Shown: positions 11,356-24,400, numbered from the stretch's first letter. The stretch is DNA of 64,000 nt from Mangifera indica (GCF_011075055.1 NC_058150.1:10268330-10332329), one strand, 5' to 3'. Numbers and translations are program-made. Notes: generated from the letters alone by a model not told the origin.

Positions 11356-11552
11356 AAAAGCCAAAACATGTGTGCAAATAGAGAGGCAAAAGGAAAGCAA
11401 ATAGAGAGGATGCACAATAAGAAAAAAATTCATGAGAGTGCGCATGCAAAAGGAGAGAATAATGTGCAAAGAATGGAAAAAAAAAAAAGGTAAAAGGTAA
11501 TTTCTATACAAGAGAGAGTGAGGTTCGAAAGGCTTATTTAACAAGATAGCCT
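11356..11552 (+). other. Purine-rich spacer between protease and RT (family B)
   Basis: Strongly purine-biased sequence (for example gaaagcaaatagagaggat and an A-run at 11478-11487) that in an undamaged copy would encode a Lys/Glu-rich, probably disordered linker. Homologous charged spacers occur at the same place in the family C copies at 32747-32985, 37180-37350 and 42130-42300. Confidence 0.6.
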
Positions 11553-12910
11553 TTGATACTATTGGTATTCAAGGATGCGTGTTTATGTTTTGAATCTAAC
11601 CCAATTCTTTCTTCTCTCCCTAGTTCTTTTCAAGTTTTGTTGCAGGAATTTGAAGATTTGTTTCCCGAATCCATGCATGATGGTTTGCTGCCATTGAGAG
11701 GGATAAAACGTCAAATTGAATTTATTCCTAGAGCACAAATTCCAAATCAACTAGCTTATAGGAGCAATCCCGAAGAAACAAAGGAGTTACAACGTCAAGT
11801 GGATGTGTTGTTGTCAAAAGGGTTGATTAAAGAAAGCATGAGCATATGTGTCATTCCTATTCTATTGGTGCCAAAAAAAGATAGATCATGACGTATGTGT
11901 GTTGATTGTCGCACCATCAACAAAATCAATGTAAAGTATCGTCATCTTATTCCTCGTTTAGATGATATGTTAGATGAATTGCATGGTGCACGTATATTCT
12001 CTAAAATTGATTTAATGGTTGGTCATCATCAAATTAGAATGAAAATAAGAGATGAATGGAAAACTGCCTTTAAAACAAAATATGGTTTATATGAGTGGTT
12101 AATGATGCCTTTTAGGTTAACTAATGCTCTTAGTACGTTCATGCGCTTGATGAACCATGTTTTGCCTGAATTTATTGGCAAATTCGTTGTTGTCTATTTT
12201 GATGATATACTTGTTTACAACAAATCACTTGAAGACTACATTTTGCATGTGAGGTCTATTTTTAGTGTTTTGCGTGCACAAAAGTTGCATGCTAAGGTTG
12301 CTAAATGTACGTTTTGTGTGCCTAGGGTTTTATTTTTAGGTTATGTTGTTAGCGAGCATGATATTGAGGTTGATAATGAAAAGGTTAAGGCTGTTGAATC
12401 TTGGCCTACACCTAAAAATGTTAGGGATGTTCGTAGTTTCCATGGCTTAGCTAGTTTTTATAGGCATTTTGTACGTGATTTCTCTAGCATAGTCGTCCCT
12501 TTGACAGAAGTTATTAAAAGGAGTGTTGGTTTTAAGTGGGGTGATGAACAAGATAGGGCGTTTCATATGCTTAAATCTAACTTAATTTCTGCTCCAGTTC
12601 TTGCTTTGTTTAACTTTGATAAAACCTTTGAGATTGAATGTGATGCTTCGGGAGTAGGTATTGGCATACTTTAGTGAAAACTTGAATGGCACAACATTGA
12701 ACTACTTAACATATGATAAGGAAATGTATGCATTAGTGAGGGCATTAGAGACGTGGCAACACTACCTTATGCCTAAAAAGTTCATTATCCATACCGACCA
12801 TAAAAGTTTGAAGTATCTGAAGGGTAAAAACAAACTCAATAAGTGACATGCAAAGTGGAGTGAATTTCTTGAGTCCTTCCCATACGTCATCAAATATAAG
12901 CAAGGTAAGG
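11553..12910 (+). pseudogene. Family B reverse transcriptase and RNase H
   Basis: RT is carried by frames 11553-11891 (FEDLFPESMHDGLLPLRGIKRQIEFIP...) and 11895-12674 ([33 protein letters not shown] box at 12195-12206, [28 protein letters not shown]). The only break between them is a TGA at 11889 where Trp is expected (SWRMC). RNase H starts with [14 protein letters not shown] short deletion near 12667 then shifts the frame to YFSENLNG...[19 protein letters not shown] and [15 protein letters not shown] at 12844 replaces Arg in NKRHAKW. The domain continues to YKQGK, where a solo LTR interrupts it, and resumes at 13909. Confidence 0.9.
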
Positions 12911-13908
12911 TAGTGTATATCCATCAAGGCAATGCAACAATTCACAAACTCAAATTTGGAAATTAATGTTCATATGGCACAACAACACTTTGTCTTCCAA
13001 TTTAATCAATCAAATGACCTCCAAAACATACAAATGATAGATCATTGGAAATGATACTCAAAGAGCTTTCTAATGGTATATTATAGCAATCACAACTCAA
13101 TCAACAAGGCATTCAAAACTTGTTTCAAAGTTTGATGACAAAATCTGAAAATGGCAAAATCACACACTGTGAATAGTATCCAGACATACAACACATATTC
13201 ACACTTTGGATTTCAAGGGTAACAAGAAAGTTAACTAAGGCATAAAGGAAATTTCCACCAACCTCGGGGTCTTCCACCACAAATTCTTCCTCCAAGATGA
13301 ATTGGATAAAGGAAAAAAGCAACTAAAGAAAAGCTACAAAGCTTTACTTGAATGTTTCATTATCAAAGAAGTCTAGCCTTTACAAGTGAAAATCCACTTT
13401 CATATACAAGAACAAGTGGCGGAAAAAATTGGGCATTAATTTGACATGGAAGCTTTTCCCTTCATTTGAGCTTAGCCATTCATTCAATACTAAGGCCATA
13501 CCATATTAATTGAAGAAAACAACAAAAGGGAACAACTTTTTCCTAAAAGGTGGAACTATGTCCACCAACTAAAGTTACTTGCTTCCCTTTTAGTTGCAAT
13601 CCAACTAAATGGGCTTCATGACATCTTGGGCTCCATTTAATGATGAAGGGCTGCCTTATCTACTTGGGCTTCAAGTGGGCTTGTAGTTGGCTTTTTGGAC
13701 TCATTTAAGCTTCCATTTCATTAAGGCCTTAGATGCAAGTAATAAGATTGCACCCAAAAGTAAAGTTGGGCCAAGGTGGAAAGAGCAATGAATCTTTGGG
13801 CTTGCATGGAGCTAATTCTTCATTCTCAATGGTGGCTTGAGCCAAATGGAGATTTGATAGAGACTTGGAAGCTAGGGTTGGAGAGGTAGCCAAAAATACA
13901 TCATAAGG
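12906..13908 (-). mobile_element. Family A solo LTR with TAAGG target duplication
   Basis: A complete 993-bp family A LTR (12911-13903) in minus orientation, with termini TAGTGTAT and ATACATCA. It is bordered by a perfect 5-bp direct repeat TAAGG (12906-12910 and 13904-13908). Removing the LTR and one repeat restores the family B codons [17 protein letters not shown]. This is the footprint of an element that inserted and was then reduced to one LTR by recombination between its LTRs. Confidence 0.95.
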
Positions 13909-14791
13909 AAAACGTTGTGGATGATGCATTGTCAAGAAGGTACACACTTTTTATTACTTTAAATGCTAAATTGCTTAGTTTTGAGCATATTAAAGAGTTG
14001 TATGCATATGATCATGATTTTAGCAATGTGTATAATGCATGTGAGAAATTTGCCTTTGAAAAATTTTATAGGCATAATGAGTACTTATTTCGTTTGAATA
14101 AGTTTTGTGTACTTAAGTGTTCTTTACGTTTGATGTTAATTTGTGAGGCATATGATAGAGGTTTGATGGGTCACTTTGGCATAGCTAAAACTTTAGATGT
14201 TTTACAAGAGCACTTCTTTTGGCCTAACATGAAATCTGACATCTCAAGTATTACACTAATTGTATCACATGTTTGCAATCTAAGTCTAAAGTGCATCCAC
14301 ATGGTTTGTACACGCCATTGTCTGTTCCACATTCACCTTGGGTAGATGTTTCTATGGTTTTGTACTTGGACTACCTAGGACTAGACGTGATAATGATAGC
14401 ATTTATATGGTGGTTGATCGGTTTTCTAAGATGACACACTTTATTCTATGTCATAAAATTAATGATGTTTTACATGTTACTGATTTGTTTTTTAAAGAGG
14501 TAGTACGTTTGCATGGTATGCCAAGAACTATTGTTAGTGAAAGGGATACAAAATTTTTGTCCTATTTTTGGAAGACCTTGTGGGTGAAATTAAGAACGAA
14601 GTTGTTATTTAGTACTACATGTCGTCCACAAACTGATGGTCAAACTAAAGTTGTAAATAGAACTTTAGGGCAATTATTGCATGCTATCATAAAAAAAAAT
14701 GTGAAGTCTTGGGATGAAAGTTTACCCCATATAGAGTTTGCATATAATAGGGTTGTGCATTCATCCATGCACCATTCACCTTTTGAAATTG
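13909..14791 (+). pseudogene. Family B integrase, zinc domain and catalytic core
   Basis: After the solo LTR the frame resumes at ENVVDDALSRRYT. 13917-14345 carries the HHCC-type N-terminal domain ([29 protein letters not shown]) with its Cys pair disturbed by a small indel near 14255. 14338-14787 carries the core: DFVLGLPRT..., [28 protein letters not shown] and [17 protein letters not shown], in which the catalytic Glu of the usual QTE is replaced by Lys. The frame stops being family B at HHSPFEI, where a family A element is inserted, and continues at 27178. Confidence 0.85.
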
Positions 14792-15067
14792 TGATGCATA
14801 TTCGACCACCTCATCACTTTCGGCCTCCAAACCTACCCCAAGCCTACTTACCATAGAAGAAGCCAAGGAGCATGAATTTCCAGCAATGCACCAATCTGAG
14901 GATGTCAACCTTCTTCATTTTTGGCCCAAAACCACTTTTGGGTATAATTTCATTACATGTACCGAAGGCCCAAGTGAATAGTTTTCTCCAATTAATCCAA
15001 AAATATAACTTTTGAAGTTCCTCAATAGCCCAAACGTCCAAGCATCATTTTGAGAAGCCCAAAATTG

Positions 15068-16172
15068 GGTTTTAGTTATATTTTTTTTTTGTAAGTAATA
15101 ATAATTTATACCAAAGAAAGGATATACAAGAGGCTTATCTAGGACAAAGCCCCTAGATTAAGCTTAACACAAGCATACCTAGGACAAGCCCCTAGGTTAT
15201 GCCGAAACAAACAATAAAGCTCTAAAATACAAACAATGGAACAAAAAGATCTAAAGATACATCTCAAAATAATCACTTTAAAGGGAAATACCAAACTATG
15301 CCTACTCAAATATTGTATGAGGGATACCCCAATTGTTTGCAATTGACACATTCTCATTAGACTTATTCACTTTCTTTAAACAACTTATCTTTACTCTAAC
15401 ACAATCTTTGATAAGAATTGTGACTCTCTCCTTTGGTACTCCACCTCTTCTAAAGCAAATATCATTCCTAGCCTTCCAAATGTGGTAGACGGTTGCACCA
15501 AAACACACCTTACTCAAAATATTCTTGAAATTGTCCTCCTTCCATTTGCTAGCCAATTCTACAATCAAAGTGATCCACGACATGAGATTGAGATGTTGAT
15601 TACATAGGTTAAGCACTTCATTCTAGATTTAGGAGCTAAATGCACACCTAAAGAAAAGATGATCTATGCATTCCGGTTCTTCATTGTACAAAAGGCAAGA
15701 ATTGTGAGAGATAACACCGAAACTCACTAATTTCGGGATACCTGAATCATAGATAATCCTAGGTCTATATTTACAAGTGCATTCTATGCTCCTCAATAAC
15801 TTCCTTCATAAGTGCATTCTTAGGGATACCTGAATCATAGATAATCCTAGGTCCATATTTATCCAACAACGGTCCATGAGGGTGTTAATTGTCATGCCAA
15901 AGAAAAGTGTTTTCCCCATTTCCAATGATCTTCTTAAACTTGGTCTTTATTAGTTCCCTTAGGCCTAGGATCTTCCTCCAAACCCATGAACTCTCACTAT
16001 TAGGATTTATTTCCCAAAAACATTTACCTCTTAGCTTGTTGGTTTTAAGCCATTCCACCCAAAGAGAATACCTCTTGTCATTAAGAATCTTCCACATGTT
16101 CTTTATTATGGCAGCTTTGTTCCAAGATTTGCTCCTCATAATACCTAAGCCACCCTCTGGTTTTAGTTACAT
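15068..16172 (-). mobile_element. 5'-truncated LINE inserted in the family A 5' LTR
   Basis: The insertion spans 15082-16158 on minus. It has a poly(A) tail (T-run on plus from 15081), and the target duplication ggttttagttaya flanks it (15068-15080 and 16159-16171, one mismatch). It keeps only the last part of ORF2: a frame at 15885-16139 (WNKAAIIKNMWKILNDKRYSLWVEWLKTNKLRGKCFWE) and one at 15302-15616 (LASKWKEDNFKNILSKVCFGATVYHIWKARNDICF). It belongs to the same family as the LINE at 21264-27079. Much of the zinc-binding region is deleted, and a segment of 88-bp period is duplicated near 15735-15863. The 5' truncation is typical of target-primed reverse transcription. Confidence 0.9.
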
Positions 16173-16362
16173 TGGAACTAAGTTAGAATTTAGTCGTTTT
16201 AGTTAGGAAATATCATTCCTAAAGTTAAGGAAAAAGCAACTAACTTTTGTCTTTAGTTAATTACTATGTATAGGCTTGGTTTAGAATGAATGGCTTAGCT
16301 TAATTCATGCCATTTTAGTTGACTTTTGTGGGAAATATTGTATCATTGCTATTCATGCCTCT

Positions 16363-16371
16363 TATATAAAG
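16363..16371 (+). promoter_or_regulatory. TATA box of the family A 5' LTR
   Basis: TATATAAAG in the middle of the LTR, conserved at 20838-20846 in the partner LTR. It lies about 500 bp before the LTR end, which fits a U3/R position. This is a motif match only. Confidence 0.6.
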
Positions 16372-16865
16372 GGTGGATCTTCATTTGTAAAAGTTTTGGT
16401 TTTGCTCTTGAATGAAAATTTGAAGAAAACTTGTTAGCTTTTTTTCTCATTTCTTTTATCCAATCATTCTTGGTGGAAGATTGATGGTAGAAGACCCTAA
16501 GGTTGGTGGAACTTTCCTTTATATCTTGGTTAATTTTCTTGTTACCCTTGAAATCTAAAGTGTGAAGATTTGAATGTGTGTTGTATGCCTCGAGTACTGT
16601 TCACAGTATGTGATTTTGTAATTTCAAGTTTTTGCCAGTAAACTTTGAAGCTAGTTTTGAATGCATTATTGATTGAGTTGTGGTTGACATTATATAAAGT
16701 TAGAAAACTCTTTGAATGCTTTTTCTAATGATATATAATTTGCATGATTTGGAGGTAATTTGATTGGATAAAAATTGAAGACAAATTGTTGTTGTGCTAA
16801 ATGAATAGTAACTTCCACAATTGAGTTTGTGTGTTGTTGCATTGTCTTGATGGAAATGCACCATT

Positions 16866-16878
16866 TGGTATTAGAGCC
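16866..16878 (+). promoter_or_regulatory. Primer binding site, tRNA-iMet type (family A)
   Basis: TGGTATTAGAGCC begins two bases after the 5' LTR. It differs by a single C-to-T from the initiator-Met tRNA complement and marks the start of the internal region. Confidence 0.9.
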
Positions 16879-17048
16879 TAGGCTATTTTTGTGATTTGTT
16901 GATTGTAATCTTCTTCTCGGATCTACTATTCATGACCGAAATGTACTGTTCACAGAACCTTAATTTTGCTTAAACACTTACCAATACTCACCCCACCCTT
17001 AAACACTCATAACCATTAGTCTTCACTAACCACCCTCTACCAAAAAAA

Positions 17049-17437
17049 ATGTCCTACAAGAGAACTTCATCCTCTTCTTCTTTACCTCCTCACCTTTGGG
17101 AGTTTGGCCAAAAGAGATTGGAAGGAGAAATCCAAGAACTCAAGAATGAATTTAGAACCCAAATAACTCAAATGATGCAATTGATTAGAGACTTGGTTAT
17201 CACTCAAAACCAAGCCAACCTCCCATTAAACTAAACCCCACCTCCACCACAACTAGCCCCACAACCTTATCCAAGGAGACACAATAGACCTCCTCCTAGA
17301 CATCATAGAAAGGAATTGATTCTCCCTAGTGGTTTAAGTGATGAAGAACATGAAAGACCACCAAGGACAAATAATGATGATAATAAGGGATTAAAAATTG
17401 ATATCCCGAAATTTGAAGGAGAGTTATTAGTTAGTAT
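17049..17437 (+). pseudogene. Family A gag N-terminus, rest deleted
   Basis: ATG at 17049 opens a 61-codon frame (MSYKRTSSSSSLPPHLWEFGQKRLEGEIQEL..., helical and Gln-rich) that stops after NLPLN. Reading continues in pieces through PRRHNRPPPRHHRKELILPSG to KIDIPKFEG at about 17416. The next codons already belong to the segment just before protease (LLVSIRALHPKPLPHEEQ). In the copy at 50281-51180 these points are separated by roughly 0.9 kb encoding the gag core and zinc knuckle, so that part has been deleted here. The start agrees with the homologous copies near 46400 (minus) and 49000. Confidence 0.8.
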
Positions 17438-17895
17438 AAGAGCTTTGCATCCCAAGCCTCTTCCTCATGAAGAGCAAAGACTTCACATTTTTCAATCAAG
17501 GTGCACCATTGCAGGTAAAATGTGTTCTTTAATTATAGATAGTAAAAGTTGTGCAAATGTAGCTTTATCTACCTTAATGGAAAAACTTGGATTACCTACC
17601 ATACCTCATCCTCAACCATACAAGCTCTAATGGTTGAGTAATGGGACCAGCCTCCAAGTAGCCAAACAAGTGCTTGTTTCCTTCTCTATTGGTAAGCATT
17701 ATAATGATGAGATTTTGTGTGATGTGATTCCTATGGATGTTTGTCACTTGTTGTTAGGAAAACCATGGCAATTTGATAGAGAAGTGAGTCATAATGGCAA
17801 GAAGAACACTTACTCCTTCAAGTTCAATAGGAAGACCATCACTTTGATCCTTCTTAGCCCCCAAGAAGCTAATAAGGCTATCAAGGGAAAATAGT
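17438..17895 (+). pseudogene. Family A protease
   Basis: Retropepsin-like domain in two frames. 17438-17630 carries LHIFQSRCTIAGKMCSLIIDSKSCANVALSTLMEKLGLPTIPHPQPYKL with the catalytic Asp in IIDSKS (GG is usual after Asp). TAA at 17628 interrupts where Gln-Trp is expected. 17634-17894 carries VSFSIGKHYNDEILCDVIPMDVCHLLLGKPWQFDREVSHNGKKNTYSF. TAG at 17892 ends the frame before the linker to RT. Confidence 0.8.
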
Positions 17896-18984
17896 CAAAA
17901 GGGAGAGTATGTATATGAATGGGCATCAAATGAAGAGAGCCCTCTTGCATCTATAACCTATTTATGCTCTACTTAAGCTTAAAGGGAAGATCAAGCAAGA
18001 AAAGAAAGAAGCAAATCCCTTAGTGTAACCTCTTTTGGCCGAATATGAAGATGTTTTTCCCGAAGAGCTCCCACCTAACCTTCCTCCTCTGAGGGGCATT
18101 GAACATCAAGTAGACTTGATTCTGAGAGCACCATTACCAAATAAGCTAGCCTATAGATGCAACCCCATGGAGACCAAGGAATTGCAATGACAAGTAAAAT
18201 AATTGATTGAAAAAGGCTTTGTAAGGCCAAGTATGAGTCTATGCTCGGTTCTAACCTTTCTAGTGCCCAAGAAAGATGACTCATTAGGATGTGTGTGGAT
18301 AGTAAAACTATTAACAACATAACCATCAAGTATAGGTATCCTATCCCTAGACTTGATGACATGCTTGATGAGCTACATGGTGCTTGTGTCTTCTCCAAGA
18401 TTGATCTAAGAAGTGGCTACCATCAAATAAGGATGAAAGAAAGAGATGAGTGGAAGACAACCTTTAAGACTAAATGAGGCTTATATGAATGGTTAGTTAT
18501 ACCCTTTGTACTTTCAAATGCTTTATGCATTTTCATGAGGCTTATGAATGAGTTACTCAAAGCTTACATTGGTTCATTTGTTGTTGTTTATTTTGATGAC
18601 ATATTAGTATATAGCAAAACTTTTGATGATCATGTCTTGCATTTGAGAAGTGTTTTTGATGTGTTGAGAAAGAATAAGTTATATGCAAAAGAAGAGAAGT
18701 GTGAATTCTTTGTAGACAAGTTGTGTTCCTTGGATATGTAGTTTCTAAGGATGGCATTCAAGTAGATCAATCCAAGGTAGACGCCATTAAAACTTGGCCT
18801 TAACCAAAGACTTTCACTAAAGTTAGGAGCTTCCACGGCCTTGTTTCTTTTTGTAGGCGTTTTGTGCCTAATTTTAGCACTCTCATGGCTCTTATCACTG
18901 AATGCATGAAGAAAAATGGGTTTGAATGGTCCATGACAGCCTCCAAAGCATTTGAAGAGATTAAAAAGAAGTTATGTGAAATTC
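17896..18984 (+). pseudogene. Family A reverse transcriptase, RNase H mostly deleted
   Basis: Pieces in several frames: LPPNLPPLRGIEHQVDLI (18065-18120), [31 protein letters not shown] (from 18289), [24 protein letters not shown] ending at TGA where Gly is expected, and 18535-18741 with the YFDD box at 18589-18600. The region runs on to FEEIKKKLCEIP at about 18983, where sequence jumps straight to the RNase H-integrase link ([24 protein letters not shown]). Compared with 3360-3690, about 350 bp covering the RNase H catalytic part are missing. Confidence 0.85.
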
Positions 18985-20340
18985 CTCTTGTTTTTCTCCT
19001 TTGTTTCAGCATATAAACAAGGTTCTTCTAATGTAGTTGCCGATGCTCTTTCAAGAAGGCATTACTTGTTATCCATTCTTGATGCAAGAGTTCTAGGTTT
19101 TTTAACTTATGAGGTAATATTATAATGAAGATGATGAGCTTGGGGAGATCTTGAAGAAGTGTTCCAGAGGGGCATATGAAGGCTATTCTGTCCATGATGG
19201 TTTTCTTTTCAAATGAGCTAAATTATGCATCCCTAAAAGCTCTTTTAGGGAACTTCTCATTAGGGAGACACATGATGGTGGATTAGCAGGTCATTTTGGC
19301 ATAAATAAGACCTTAGACATGTTTAAAGAGCATTTCTATTGGCCTAAGATGGTGAGTGACACCCAAGCCATTATTGCAAGTTGTGGCACATGTCAAAGGT
19401 CTAAGTCTCATTTCAAACCTGGTCCTTACATGCCTTTGCCTATTCCAAAGTAGTCATGGGAGGATCTTAGCATAGATTTTATTGTGGCTCTTCCAATAAC
19501 TCAAAGGGGAAAGGATGCTATAATGGTGGTAGTAGATAGATTCTCTAAAATGGCACATTTCATCCCTTGTTCCTAGACTGAAGATGCTAGCAAGGTGGCT
19601 AATTTGTTCTTCAAGGAAGTGGTAAGGCTATATGGAATTCCAAGAACCATAGTTTCGAATCAAGACATTAAGTTCTTGAGCCACTTTTAAAGGACATTAT
19701 GGAGCAAAATGGGAACCAAGCTAATGTTTAGCATCTCTCATCACCCTCAAACCGATGGTTAAACTGAAGTAACTAATAGGACTTTGGGAACAATCTTAAG
19801 GACTTTGGTTAACAAACACTTAAGGGATTGGGACTTAAAGATTGCTTAAGCTGAATTTTCCTACAATAGGAGTCCAAGTGCAACAACCGACCACTCTCCA
19901 TTTGAGGTAGTCAATGGACTTAATCCCTTAACTCCTTTGGGTCTAACTTCCCTACCTCGTGATGTGCAAGTTCACAAAGATGCTAAGGAGAAAGCTGCTG
20001 CCATGAAGAAGCTCCATGAAACCATTAAATTTTAGATTATGAAGGCTAATAAAGCTCACAAGAGGAAGATCAACAAGTATAGAAAGTCATCCCTCTCCAA
20101 ACCTGGTGACTTAGTTTGGGTGCATTTAACAAATGAGCGATTTCCAAGCAAGAGGAAGAGTAAACTTGCTCCAAGGGCTGATGAACCATTTGAAATGCTT
20201 AAAAGAATGAATGACAATGCATACAAGGTGAACTTTCGGATGAGATGGGAGGAGTATCGACCACCTTCAATGTTGGGAACCTTTCACCATACATAGAGGA
20301 TAACCACCTTGAGGATTTGAGGGCAAATCCTTCACAACCC
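18985..20340 (+). pseudogene. Family A integrase
   Basis: Begins at [19 protein letters not shown] after the RNase H deletion. The zinc domain is recognisable (ETHDGGLAGHFGINKTLDMFKEHFYWPKM, then CGTCQRSKSHF). The core follows with stops at 19455 (TAG for Gln), 19576 (TAG for Gln), 19690 and 19759. The C-terminal part is open at 20039-20296: MKANKAHKRKINKYRKSSLSKPGDLVWVHLTNERFPSKRKSKLAPRADEPFEMLKRMNDNAYKVNF. It then reaches FNVGNLSPYIEDN before the polypurine tract. At least five stops make it non-functional. Confidence 0.85.
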
Positions 20341-20348
20341 AGGGAAGA
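20341..20348 (+). promoter_or_regulatory. Polypurine tract (family A)
   Basis: AGGGAAGA directly precedes the 3' LTR (TGATGCAT). This is the position from which plus-strand DNA synthesis is primed. Confidence 0.75.
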
Positions 20349-21476
20349 TGATGCATATTTGACCACCTCATCACTTTTGGCCTCCAAGCCTACCCTAAGC
20401 CTACTTACCACACAAGAAGCTAAAGAGCATGAATTTCCAACAATGCACCAGCCTAAGGATGTCAACCTTCTTCATTTTTGGCCCAAAACCACTTTTGGGT
20501 ATAATCTCATTACATGCACCCAAGGTCCAAGTGAATAATTTGCTCTAATTGATCCAAAAGTGTAACTTTTGAAGTTCATCAATGGCCTAAACGTCCAAGC
20601 ATCATTTTGAGAAGCCCAAAGAGCCCAAAATTGGGTTTTAGTTACATTAGACTTAAGTTAGAATTTAGTTGTTTTAGTTAGGAAACATCATTCCTAAAGT
20701 TAAGGAAAAAGTAACTAACTTTTGTCTTTAGTTAATTACTATGTATGGGTTTGGTTTAGAATGAATGGCTTAGTTTAATTCATGCCATTTTAGTTGACTT
20801 TTGTGGGAAATATTGTATCATTGCCATCCATGCCTCCTATATAAAGGGATGGATCTTCATTTGTAAAAGTTTTGGTTTTGCTCTTGAATGAAAATTTGAA
20901 GAAAGCTTGTTAGTTTTTTTTCTCATTTCCTTTATCCAATCATTCTTTGTGGAAGATTGGTGGTGGAAGACCCCAAGGTTGGTGGAACTTTCCTTTATGC
21001 CTTGGTTAATTTTCTTGTTACCCTTGAAATCCAAAGTGTGAAGATTTGAATGTGTGTTATATGCCTCGGGTACTGTTCACAATATGTGATTTTGTAATTT
21101 CAAGTTTTTGTCAACAAATTTTGAAGCTAGTTTTGAATTTCTTGTTAATTGAGTTGTGGTTGACATTATATATCGTTAGAAAGCTCTTTGAATGCTTTTT
21201 CCAATGATATATAATTTATATGATTTGGAGGTCATTTGATTTGATAAAAATTGAAGACAAATTTTTTTTTTGGTAAATAATAAATTTATACCAAGGAGAA
21301 CAGGATATACAATGGCATATCTAAGACAAAACCCTTAGAAAGTCAATCACAAGCATACCTAGGACATACCCCTAGGTTATGCCGAATCAAACACCCATAA
21401 ACCAACTTTGAACAAAGCACATGACATCAACATAAACCTAAAACAAAACACATTACAAGTCAACATCACCCTATGG

Positions 21477-24400
21477 CTATTCAAAAATTACATGAGGTAT
21501 ACCCCAATTGTTTGCAATTAGCACATTTTCACTAGTCTTGATAACCTTTTTCAAGCAAGATACTCTAACTCTAACACAATCTTGGATAAGCATTATAGCT
21601 CTTTCCCTTGGTAATCCACCTCTTCCAAAGCAAATGTCATTCCTAGCCTTCCAAATATGGTAGACGGTCGCCCCAAAGTATAGCTTACTCAAAATATTTT
21701 TGAAGCTATTCTCCTTCCATTTGTTGGCTAATTCCGCAATCAATGAATCCCACGAACTGGAAATGAGTTGTTGATGGCAAAGATTAAGCATTCCATTCTA
21801 GATTTGGGTGCTAAAAGCATACCTAAAAAATAGGTGATCCATGCTTTCCGGATCCTCATTGCACAAAGGGCATACATTGTGGGATATAAGGTCGATTCTT
21901 ACTAACTTGTCCCTTGTCATTAGTTTACCTCTAATACCCAGCCATACAATGAAAGAGTGTCTTAGGAAGTGCCTTTTAAACCATACAAGATTGTGGTAAA
22001 TAACCTTGACTTTCCTACTTCTCATTACCTCCCATGCCGATTTGATAGAGAATGTGCCATTAGTATTAGGAGACCATATTAAAGAATCCTCACCTCCCAT
22101 TGGGCAGCAAGGGAGAGCTTCCTTTATCTCTATAAGGTGGCAAGAATTAGCCACTGGCCATTTCCACCCATGCTCATCAATGACTTCACTTACTGAAGCA
22201 TTCTTAGGGATTCCTGAATCATAGATAACTCGGGTACCATACTTATCCAATAACGGTCCAAAGGGGTGCCAATTATCGAGCCAAAGAAAAGTGTTTTCCT
22301 CATTGCCAATGATTTTCTTGAACTTGGTCTTCATTTGTTACCTAAGGCCTAGAATCTTCCTCCAAACCCATGAGCTCTCATTATTCGGTTTGATCTCCCA
22401 AAAATATTTACCTCTAAGCTTGTTTGCCTTAATCCATTCCACCCAAAGTGAATTCCCCTTATCAAGGAGGATTTTCCACACATTCTTAATGATGGCAGCC
22501 TTATTCCAAGCTTTGCACCTCATAATGCCAAGACCACCCTCCACTTTAGGAACACACACCTCATCCCAAGCAACTTTGGCCTTTTTCCTATCCATAGAAG
22601 CACCACTCCAAAGAAAGTTCCTTAAAATTCCATCTATCTCCTTATGAACACTTGAAAGAAGAATAAAAAAAGATGACCAATACACTTGAATGCTAAATAG
22701 GATAGCCTTGATAAGTAAAAGTCTACCCGTATAAGATAAGAATTTGTTACGCCAAGAAGAAATTCTCCTAACAATCTTATGAATGAGCAGCTTGCAATCA
22801 CTTCTTTTAAGCTTTGAAGAAGTTATTGGTACCCCTAAATACTTGAAAGGCAATTCTCCCATCTCCATATCGATAAAATCCGAGAGTTTGATCTTCTCCT
22901 CTTAGGGAATCCCGGAGAGGTATATATTGCTTTTGTTGCAATTCATTTGGAGATCGGACCATTCATGAAAAAGAATTAAGGATTTTTTCATGAGAGCAAT
23001 AGAATCAACATCTGCCCTACAAAACAAGATAAGGTCATCGGCAAAACACAAATGAGTTAAATTGTTCTTCTTACATTTCCAATGATGACCAAAAGAAGGA
23101 ATATTCTTGAGTTCTCCAAGCATGCGGGAAAGGATTTCCATTGCCATGACAAATAGGTAAGGGGATAACGGGTCCCCTTGTCTAAGACCATAAGAGCTCT
23201 TGAAGAATCCCACCAATTCACCATTTATTCCCAAGGAGAAAGAAGGAGTTGTGATGCAACTTCTAATCCAACCAATGAATTTTCCGTGAAAGCCAATTGC
23301 TTCAAGGATAGCAAGGATGAAGTCCCAATGAACCGTGTCATATGCCTTCAAAAGATCAATCTTCATAACACACTTCTTGTCTTTGCTCATTCTATGGTAA
23401 TTATGCATAAGGTCTTGACACAACATTATGTTCTCTCCAATGCATCGTCCTCCCACAAATGCTCTTTGGGCTTTATCAATGAAATTCGGGAGAATGACTT
23501 TGAGCCGATTTACAAGGATCTTAGAAATGCATTTGTAGATGGTATTACAGCAAGCTATTGGCCTATAATCCTTACACCTTGAAGAGTTAGCAACCTTAGG
23601 GACAAGAGCTAAGATAGTACAATTTACCTATTTAAGTAGATGGCCCGAAGAGAAAAAGTGTTGGATAGCCTTAACCACATCACTCCCAACAATTTCCCAA
23701 GCAACTTTAAAGAAGAAAGCACCATACCCATCCGGCCCCGGAGCTTTATTGTTGTCCATGGCAAAAATGATAGATTTGATTTCCTCCTCCTCCACTTCCT
23801 TGATCATGTTCTCCTTTTCTTGAAGCTCTAATAGGAAATTTAGCAGCCTTCGAATTTCCTCAACATTAGAATTGCATGAATCCGAAGAGTTGAGGACTTT
23901 CTTGAAATAGCTAACTAATTCCTTCTTCACATCCTCCATATTACTCACAAAGGTCCCATCATCTAGGCACACACCATTGATAAAGTTCCTACTCTTACGA
24001 GCTTTGATGCATTTGAAGAAAAATTTTGTATTTTGATCTCCTTCTTGAAGCCATTGAACTTTAGCTTTTTGGCGGGTTAGAGATTCTTCAGCTCCACAAA
24101 GACTTGTGTAGTTCTCCAACCAAACCTTTTCTTCCTTAGCTAAGTCTTCATTTAGTGGGTTACTTTGGAGTCTATTTTGAAAATCCTCCAGCCTATCTTT
24201 TGCTTCTTCCACCTTTTCTGAAATTCTCCAAAACCCCTCCCTATTTAGCCTCCTTAAATCTCCTTTTAATCTCTTAAGCTTGCTAATGAGATTATACATA
24301 GGGTTACCTTCAATGTCCTCTTTCCAAGCCTCTTTCACTATATTAAGGAAACTTTTATGAGTTGCCCACATGTTGTAGAATTTAAATGGGACCTTCCTTC

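Larger units (their letters stand above)
14792..16863 (+). repeat. Family A 5' LTR, split by a LINE
   Basis: LTR sequence covers 14792-15081 and 16159-16863. The halves join at ggttttagttaca, which is duplicated around the LINE. It ends ATGCACCA two bases before the PBS. The second half is very similar to 20640-21260 in the partner LTR. Confidence 0.95.
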
